From Draconibacterium sp. (lineage in GTDB: Bacteria; Bacteroidota; Bacteroidia; Bacteroidales; Prolixibacteraceae): a stretch of 64,000 nucleotides of DNA. Every line of letters starts with the position of its first letter. The first letter of the stretch is position 1. Made by a program: the position numbers and the translations under genes. Below, piece after piece: positions 57,367-64,000 of the stretch. Under the pieces are notes generated by a model, which saw only the letters and a program-made list of their open reading frames with translations, did not search any database and had not been told where the DNA came from. The stretch spans positions 56,452 to 120,451 of the forward strand of contig JADIYN010000020.1 of the NCBI GenBank assembly GCA_016705335.1, given 5' to 3'.

Positions 57367-57498
57367 TTATCTTTTAAGTTGAATCTCCTTTTTCAAAGAA
57401 TGAATTGCCAAAATTACCTCAGCACTATTTTCAGAAAATGAAATTACAGATTGTAACCCAACCCACTGTTTAAACCAGTTGCAATTATTATTTATCAA
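57367..57498 (-). CDS. Possible short open reading frame (43 residues)
   Basis: A frame from TTG 57496-57498 to TAA 57367-57369 gives a peptide with WFKQWVGLQSVISFSENSAE and ending SLKKEIQLKR. It looks more like real protein than the other frames nearby, but I do not recognise it. It starts 17 bases after the oxidoreductase stop on the same strand. It may be a small gene or the remnant of a longer one. Confidence 0.25.
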   Translation of the reverse strand: MINNNCNWFKQWVGLQSVISFSENSAEVILAIHSLKKEIQLKR

Positions 57499-57514
57499 TA
57501 TTAATCGGTAATGT

Positions 57515-58184
57515 TTATTTTGAAAGTGTAATAATATCTTTTGGGTGAAGTACAGGTTTTGGAAATCCTTTCGATATAGAATTAATCATTGCCAACCCAA
57601 TTTGAGTTGTACTTACCACCGAATTTGGCGAAACTGCTTTTACGATTTTTACCAGCCACATAAAATAATCATACATAAACTGGTAACTTTTTGTTCTTGA
57701 TTTAATTCCCCTAAGCGGAATTATCATTCCAGGCCTGAACATAAATGTCTGTTTAAAACCCATTTGCAATAAATCATTTTCAGTTTTACCCTTTACGCGT
57801 GCCCACATCATCCTTCCTTTTTCCGACGAATCTGTTCCAACACCCGAGACATAATTGAATGTTATTTGCCGGTTGAGTTGGAAAAGTGTTTTTGCAAGTG
57901 CCATCGTAAAATCATAGGTAATTCTTTTATATTGCTCTTCACTCAACCCTGCAGCACTAATTCCGAGAGCGAAGAAACATGCATCATAATCCGAAAGTTG
58001 ATCTTTTACTTTTGAAAAATCAGTAAAATCATTGTGAATCAACTCCTTTAATTTTTTGATGAGATATACCCGCAGATTTTCTCCCAATTACCAAAACTTC
58101 ACTGATTTCTTTATGATCAAGGCATTCCAAAAGAATCCCTTTTCCTACCATTCCTGTTGCTCCTGTTACAATTACTTTTTTCAT
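57515..58184 (-). CDS. NAD(P)-binding oxidoreductase/epimerase-like protein, frameshifted
   Basis: About 223 residues. ATG 58182-58184 gives MKKVIVTGATGMVGKGILLECL, the TGATGxxG nucleotide loop of extended or atypical short-chain dehydrogenases. An indel near 58045 (A run) joins it to the remainder, with HNDFTDFSKVKDQLSDYDACFFALGISAAG, FNYVSGVGTDSSEKGRMMWARVKGKTENDLL (YxxxK replaced by W-x-R-x-K) and FMFRPGMIIPLRG. This resembles HTATIP2/YtfG-like Rossmann proteins. Function unknown. Confidence 0.78.
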
Positions 58185-58352
58185 AATACCAGTATTATTG
58201 AATTTACAGAATTTTCTTTTTCGTGTAATTTAAGAATGTCGAATTTAAACCAACTGAATATTGAAATTAACAATCTGATTTTAAATTGGTTTCTGATTGC
58301 AATTCAATTAATCTATTTTCATCATTTTATAAAATTTAAATTGCTTTTAAAC

Positions 58353-58397
58353 AAAAACCGTTCATCCTGAATTTTCTTAGAATGAACGGTTTTTTTA
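58353..58397 (-). terminator. Rho-independent terminator after the ABC-F gene
   Basis: AAAAACCGTTCAT and ATGAACGGTTTTT pair over 12-13 bases with a loop of about 16. It has T runs on both sides and lies 20 bases after the ABC-F stop on the minus strand. Confidence 0.85.
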
Positions 58398-58416
58398 CAT
58401 TTAAAAGTTGAAGATT

Positions 58417-60036
58417 TTATTTTGAATACAACTTTTCCCTTTGTTCGTGAATCCGTTCATCGGTAATATAATCGTCGTAATTCATCAGTTTATCAATTAT
58501 TCCTTTTGGCGTTAATTCGATAACCCTGTCGCAAACTGTAGAAATAAATTCGTGGTCATGAGAAGACATGAACACATTTCCGGAGAAGCGTTGCAGGTTG
58601 TTGTTAAAAGATTGAATTGACTCCAAATCGAGGTGATTGGTTGGTGTGTCCAAAATCAGTGCATTTGCATTGGCAAGCATCATTCTTGCAATCATACAAC
58701 GCACCTTTTCACCTCCTGAAAGTACATTTACTTTTTTATAGATTTCATCGCCTGCAAAAAGCATTCTTCCAAGGTAAGTCCTTCCAAAAATTTCGGTTGT
58801 ATCGCTTGTAAACTGACAAAACCAATCAAACAAACTTAATTTGGTACTTGTGAAAAACTCAGAATTATCAAGCGGAAGGTATGCAGTAGTAATGGTTTGT
58901 CCCCACTGATAGGTTCCTGCGTCAGGTTCAACGTGGCCTGTAATAATTTCAAAAAGTGCAGTCATTGCCCGTGGATCACGTGAAATGAATGCGATTTTTT
59001 CACCTTTTTCGGCAACAAAGTCAACATTTTTAAATACCACTTCGCCCTCAATACTTGCGCTTAAACCGTGTATATCCAAAATTTTATCGCCGGCTTCACG
59101 TTCAGGTGTAAAAATGATTCCCGGATATTTGCGGGTAGAAGGTCTGATATCTTCGATATTCAGTTTTTCCAGCATCTTGCGGCGGCTTGTTGCCTGCTTT
59201 GATTTCGCTACGTTTGCACTGAAACGCTGAATGAATTCAAGTAATTCCTTCTTTCTTTCTTCAGCCTTTTTATTTTGCATTTGTTGCTGGCGAAGTGCCA
59301 GCTGGCTACTCTGGTACCAGAAACTGTAGTTTCCGGCGAACATTTTTATATCGTTAAAATCAATGTCAATTGTATGGGTTGAAATTGCATCCAAAAAGTG
59401 CCTGTCATGCGAAACAACCAAAACAGTGTTTTCATAATTGGCCAGGTAATTTTCCAGCCAAACAACTGTTTCAAGGTCGATATCGTTGGTTGGTTCATCA
59501 AGCAAAAGATTGTCGGGTTTTCCAAAAAGTGCCTGTGCAAGTAAAACCCTCACTTTTTCTTTCCCACTCATGTCTTTCATAAAAGTATAATGCGACTCTT
59601 CCTTTATACCTAAATTACTTAGTAAAGATGCGGCATCACTTTCCGCATTCCAACCGTTCATGTCGGCAAATTCGGCTTCGAGATGAGCAGCCTGTAATCC
59701 ATCTTCATCCGAAAAATCAGGTTTGGCATACAAAGCATCTTTTTCATGCATAATATTCCAAAGTCTCTCGTGGCCTTTCATTACAGTGTCGATTACCGTA
59801 AATTCATCAAAAGCAAAATGATTCTGGCTTAATACTGAAAGGCGTTCGCCCGGACCCTGGCTGATACTTCCGAGGGTAGGATCAATTTCACCGGAAATGG
59901 CTTTTAAAAAAGTCGATTTTCCGGCACCATTTGCCCCAATTATACCATAACAGTTTCCGGCTGTAAATTTCATATTTACATCCTGAAACAATATTCGCTT
60001 CCCAAACTGAATTCTTAAATTTTCTACTGTAATCAT
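58417..60036 (-). CDS. ABC-F family ATPase (YbiT-like) with degenerate second nucleotide site
   Basis: 539 residues, soluble, two ABC domains joined by a linker (about 235-300, basic helical stretch ATSRRKMLEKLNIEDIRPS). Such proteins act on the ribosome. Domain 1 is complete: Walker A GANGAGKST (34-42), LLLDEPTNDID. Its signature is MSGKEK rather than LSGGE. Domain 2 keeps LSGGEKVRC, but its Walker A is replaced by ISRDPRAM without GKS/T, and Walker B reads DTPTNHLD (463-470), with Thr for the catalytic Glu. Only the first ATP site should hydrolyse normally. Intact, transcribed alone. Confidence 0.92.
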   Translation of the reverse strand: MITVENLRIQFGKRILFQDVNMKFTAGNCYGIIGANGAGKSTFLKAISGEIDPTLGSISQGPGERLSVLSQNHFAFDEFTVIDTVMKGHERLWNIMHEKDALYAKPDFSDEDGLQAAHLEAEFADMNGWNAESDAASLLSNLGIKEESHYTFMKDMSGKEKVRVLLAQALFGKPDNLLLDEPTNDIDLETVVWLENYLANYENTVLVVSHDRHFLDAISTHTIDIDFNDIKMFAGNYSFWYQSSQLALRQQQMQNKKAEERKKELLEFIQRFSANVAKSKQATSRRKMLEKLNIEDIRPSTRKYPGIIFTPEREAGDKILDIHGLSASIEGEVVFKNVDFVAEKGEKIAFISRDPRAMTALFEIITGHVEPDAGTYQWGQTITTAYLPLDNSEFFTSTKLSLFDWFCQFTSDTTEIFGRTYLGRMLFAGDEIYKKVNVLSGGEKVRCMIARMMLANANALILDTPTNHLDLESIQSFNNNLQRFSGNVFMSSHDHEFISTVCDRVIELTPKGIIDKLMNYDDYITDERIHEQREKLYSK

Positions 60037-60365
60037 TTCTGCTAAAAATTAAACTGCTTTCAACTTTTTGTGAAAGGAGTGCAAAGGTAGAGATAAATCA
60101 TTGATTTTTGAAGGAATGAATATATTGTCTTCTCCTAAGTATAAATTCTTAACAGTAGTTTATTGTATTTAAATATTATTCAAGTCTTCTTAAATTAATT
60201 CAAACTCAAAATTCTAAACGACAGAATATTAGAAACATATAGCGCGACCTATTATTAAAAAATGTTAATGTACGTTAAAGTGTTTAATAAAAATCAATAA
60301 ATATTAAACAAAAACAAAATGTTTAGTGTTATAAAGATAAGTTTAAACAATAAATAATAAATGCT
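60037..60365. other. AT-rich leader of the fasciclin gene
   Basis: About 329 bases between divergent starts (ABC-F and the FAS1 protein). Very AT-rich (TTAAAT, AATAAA runs). I find no clear TAnnTTTG box or hairpin. Confidence 0.4.
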
Positions 60366-63300
60366 ATGAAAACGTACAAATTTTACTTAATGATTTTAGC
60401 GGTTTTTATGACCGTAAGCCTTTCTACGAGAGCAGAAAGTGTAGTCGATATTATCGTCAACAGTCCAAATCATACGATTTTGGAAACAGCCTTAATTGAG
60501 GCTAACTTTATTGACGATCTTGAAGGTTCAGGATCATTTACTGTATTTGCACCTACTGATGCTGCTTTTAATGCACTACCTGAAGGAACCCTGGAAACAC
60601 TGCTTGCTGATTCAAGAGGTGTATTAACCCAGATTTTACTTTACCATTTGGTTAATGGTAAGGTAATGAGTACCAGCTTGTCTGACAGTTTAATTGTTGA
60701 GACATATAGTGATCAGGATAAAAAGTTAAAGATCAAAATTAACGGCGCAGGCGTGTTTATCAACAACGCAAAAGTAACAGTTGCAGATATTGTTGCCGAT
60801 AATGGAGTTGTTCATGTGATTGATGCAGTATTGATACCGGCACCCGATATTCAGATCAGGGAAACTGCTGAAATGGGCAAAGTTATTTCTGATACCTATG
60901 GAAATTCTTTGTATTTCTTTTCAAAAGATGCAAATGGTTCATCAATGTGTACCGATGGCTGTTTAAATAATTGGCCAATTTTTTATGCCGGTGGGAATGA
61001 TATTGGAGAAGGTTTGGATGCAGCCGATTTTGCAACTATTGACCGTGGATCAGGTGTTATGCAAACTACATATAAAGGTTGGCCACTTTATTATTTCGTT
61101 AATGATTCACTTCTGGGACTTATGCTCGGAGATGGTGTAATCGGTAAATGGTTTATTGCGAAACCTGACTATACAATCATGATTTCAGATAATCAGCTAA
61201 CAGGTTTGAATGGCACTAATTATAAAGGAGATTACACAGTTGGTGAGGAAATTATTCAATATTTCACTGACCCAAATGGTTTGACATTGTACACAAGGAC
61301 AAATGATGGTTACAATAAAAATAATTTTACAAAATCCGACTGGTCTAATAATGCGATCTGGCCAATTTATGAAGAGGCTGATATTGTTGTTCCTTCAGTT
61401 TTAAACGAAAATGATTTTTCTGTTATTAATGTTTTCGGGAAAAAACAGATTGCCTATAAAGGATGGCCGCTCTATTATTTCGGACAGGATATGATGGTAC
61501 GTGGGAATAATAAAGGAATAAGTTTTCCTGCACCTGGTGTATGGCCTGTTCCAGTAAAGGATATGATGATGGCACCAAAACCCGCAACTGTAGTTGACAT
61601 TATTGTAAACAGCGAAAACCACAACATTGGAAGCCGCTGTAGTAGCAGCCGGATTGGTAGAAACATTACAGGGCGAAGGACCATTCACCGTTTTCGCACC
61701 GACAGACGCAGCCTTTGCCGCCTTACCAGCCGGAACAGTTGAAAGTTTGCTTGAAGATCCAACAGGAGCATTAACAGACATTTTACTCTACCACGTAGTT
61801 TCAGGCAAAGCCATGAGCACAGATTTGAGTGACGGTCAGATGATTGAAACCGTACTTGGGAAAGACATAACAGTAAAAATTACTGCTGAAGGAGTTTATA
61901 TCAACAACGCAATGGTAACTGTTGCTGATCTTGAAACTGAAAACGGGGTTGTACATGTAATCGATGCAGTATTACTTCCACCAACAATGCCCGCCACGGT
62001 AGTTGATATTATTGTAAACAGCGAAAACCACACAACATTGGAAGCCGCAGTAGTAGCAGCCGGATTGGTAGAAACATTGCAGGGCGAAGGACCTTTCACA
62101 GTTTTCGCACCGACAGACGCAGCATTTGCTGCACTGCCAGCCGGAACAGTTGAAAGTTTGCTTGAAGATCCAACTGGAGCATTAACAGACATTTTACTCT
62201 ACCATGTAGTAGCAGGCAAAGCCATGAGCACAGATTTGAGTGATGGTCAGATGATCGAAACCGTACTTGGTAAAGACATAACAGTAAAAATCACTGCTGA
62301 AGGAGTTTACATCAACAATGCAATGGTAACTGTTTCCGATTTGGAAGCAGAAAACGGGGTTGTGCATGTAATTGATGCAGTATTACTTCCATCAACGATG
62401 CCTGCCACAGTGGTTGATATTATTGTAAACAGCGAAAACCACACAACATTGGAAGCCGCAGTAGTAGCTGCCGGATTGGTTGAAACATTGCAGGGCGAAG
62501 GACCTTTCACAGTTTTCGCACCGACAGACGCAGCATTCGCCGCATTACCAGCCGGAACAGTTGAAAGTTTACTTGAGGATCCAACTGGAGCATTAACAGA
62601 CATTTTACTGTACCATGTAGTTTCAGGCAAAGCCATGAGCACAGATTTGAGTGATGGTCAGATGATTGAAACGGTACTTGGAAAAGATATAACGGTAAAA
62701 ATCACTGCTGAAGGAGTTTATATCAACAATGCAATGGTAACTGTTGCCGATTTGGAAGCCGAAAACGGGGTTGTGCATGTAATTGATGCAGTATTACTTC
62801 CACCAACGATGCCCGCCACAGTAGTTGACATTATTGTAAACAGCGAAAACCACACAACATTGGAAGCCGCAGTAGTAGCTGCCGGCCTGGTAGAAACATT
62901 GCAGGGTGAAGGACCATTCACAGTTTTCGCACCAACCGATGCAGCCTTTGCCGCCTTACCAGCAGGAACAGTTGAAAGTTTGCTTGAAGATCCAACTGGA
63001 GCATTAACTGATATTTTATTCTACCACGTTGTAGCAGGCAAAGCCATGAGCACAGATTTAAGCGACGGCCAAATGATAGAAACTGTACTTGGAAAAGACA
63101 TAGCAGTAAAAATCACTACTGAAGGAGTTTACATCAACAACGCAATGGTAACCGTTGCCGATTTGGAAGCAGAAAACGGAGTAGTGCATGTAATTGATGC
63201 AGTATTACTTCCACCAACGATGCCCGCCACAGTAGTTGATATTATTGTAAACAGTGAAAACCACACAACATTGGAAGCCGCAGTAGTAGCAGCCGGATTG

Positions 63301-64000
63301 GTAGAAACATTACAGGGCGAAGGACCATTCACAGTTTTCGCACCGACAGATGCAGCCTTTGCTGCATTACCAGCCGGAACAGTTGAAAGTTTGCTTGAAG
63401 ATCCAACTGGAGCATTAACTGATATTTTATTCTACCACGTTGTAGCAGGCAAAGCCATGAGCACAGATTTAAGCGACGGCCAAATGATCGAAACCGTACT
63501 TGGAAAAGACATAACAGTAAAAATCACTGCTGAAGGAGTTTCATCAACAACGCAATGGTAACTGTTGCCGATCTGGAAGCAGAAAACGGGAGTAGTGCAT
63601 GTAATCGATGCAGTATTGCTTCCACCAACAATGCCCGCCACAGTAGTTGACATTATCGTAAACAGCGCAAACCACAACACTTTGGAAGCAGCAGTTGTAG
63701 CCGCAGGATTGGTGCCAACGTTACAAGGCACAGGCCCGTTCACAGTTTTCGCACCGACAGATGCAGCATTTGCCGCACTTCCAGCCGGAACAGTTGAAAG
63801 TTTGCTGGAAGACCCGACCGGAGCTTTAACAGACATTTTACTCTACCATGTAGTATCAGGCAAAGCTATGAGCACAGATTTGAGTGACGGTCAGATGATC
63901 GAAACCGTACTCGGGAAAGATATAACAGTAAAAATCACTGCCGACGGAGTTTAGATCAACAACGCGATGGTAACTGTAGCCGATTGGGAAGCAGAAAACG
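60366..64000 (+). CDS. Large secreted fasciclin (FAS1) repeat protein with two Yx(FWY)xxD-type domains, incomplete
   Basis: ATG 60366 opens a signal peptide (MKTYKFYLMILAVFMTVSLSTRA). A first, diverged FAS1 domain follows (about 24-157: VVDIIVNSPNHTILETALIEAN, GSFTVFAPTDAAFNALP, NGVVHVIDAVLIP). Next are two domains of the COG4315 secreted type (YGNSLYFFSKDANGSSMCTDGCLNNWPIFY, YKGWPLYYFVND; and again TLYTRTNDG, YKGWPLYYFGQD). From 61584 come at least six near-identical FAS1 domains of 137 residues, the last cut by the window. Frames change at about 61624 (2-base loss), 63541 and 63588, and a TAG at 63952 replaces TAC of the repeat; these look like errors. The protein would be extracellular, adhesive or matrix-like. 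Confidence 0.88.
61584..64000 (+). repeat. Tandem array of 411-bp FAS1-coding repeats (six copies, last partial)
   Basis: Units begin at 61584, 61993, 62404, 62815, 63226 and 63637 (each starting at ATVVDIIVNS). Spacing is 411 bases except the first (409, two bases lost in CACAACATTGG). Copies differ by scattered synonymous and a few coding changes and are otherwise nearly identical at DNA level, so they expanded recently or are homogenised by recombination. The sixth copy is the most different in its first third (SANHNTLEA, LVPTLQGTG). Confidence 0.95.

Noticed and set aside
61896..63836. Minus-strand open frames of 67-134 residues inside the FAS1 array
   Set aside because: They are the reverse complement of the repeats, appear once per unit with the same sequence and have no protein-like features.
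61584..64000. The repeat array as a CRISPR or satellite
   Set aside because: The unit is 411 bp, in frame, and codes for a recognisable FAS1 domain; there are no short repeats with unique spacers. No CRISPR array was seen anywhere in the window.
1..64000. Mobile element, prophage or defence island
   Set aside because: No transposase, integrase, phage structural gene, restriction system or toxin-antitoxin pair was recognised; gene content is mostly housekeeping. The AlbA_2 protein alone is not enough to call a defence locus.

Overview
The window looks like a chromosomal segment of a Bacteroidetes bacterium, most likely Bacteroidales/Marinilabiliales-like. Supporting this are the AT-rich, mostly housekeeping sequence, a mraZ-rsmH-ftsL-ftsI-murE-mraY-murD-ftsW-murG-murC-ftsQ-ftsA-ftsZ order without murF, a PASTA-bearing FtsI, a probable GlsA/GlsB-type aminolipid pair, an unusual second-type PurF homolog and a TolQ-TolR-like module with two ExbD proteins. 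The genus is inference.

Layout. 1-8,900: two small membrane proteins, glnS, folB, tRNA-Cys, a damaged acyltransferase, an amino-acid permease, a putatively exported O-methyltransferase, tRNA-Thr, a cyclophilin, a stand-alone B12-dependent methionine synthase activation-domain protein and an acidic hypothetical. 8,997-25,918: one long minus-strand division and cell-wall (dcw) operon reading from mraZ down to yqeY, preceded by a phased set of probable MraZ-binding boxes and ending in two different tandem ftsZ genes. 26,186-28,804: two acyltransferases and a NUDIX-type regulator. 28,836-36,674: purF-like remnant, SPOR protein, CMD and NifX-like proteins, GNAT, AlbA_2 protein, alkaline phosphatase, BASS transporter and a second PlsC protein. 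36,678-46,935: helicase, dprA, aroB-aroA, tadA, aspS, an ExbB/ExbD cluster and tRNA-Ser. 47,003-60,036: asparaginase, tatD, gdhA, groES-groEL, a Tat-exported oxidoreductase, recR, a glycosyltransferase fusion, an NAD(P)-binding protein and an ABC-F ATPase. 60,366-end: a large secreted protein with fasciclin (FAS1) domains, including a near-identical 411-bp tandem array that runs off the window.

Data quality. More than twenty genes, many normally essential and single-copy (glnS, murC, mraY, ftsA, ftsQ, rsmH, aspS), are interrupted by frameshifts. Wherever I could restore the reading frame by eye, most needed one extra base in a short homopolymer. I treat these as probable read or assembly errors and give each gene its full reconstructed extent. 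The purF-like gene and the first acyltransferase are worse damaged and may be real pseudogenes.

The most interesting items are the tandem, diverged ftsZ pair with different C-terminal tails, the FAS1 array joined to Yx(FWY)xxD-type domains, the 10-bp-phased MraZ operator, an O-methyltransferase with a signal peptide, and a candidate small RNA whose hairpin pairs a Shine-Dalgarno sequence with an anti-Shine-Dalgarno sequence.
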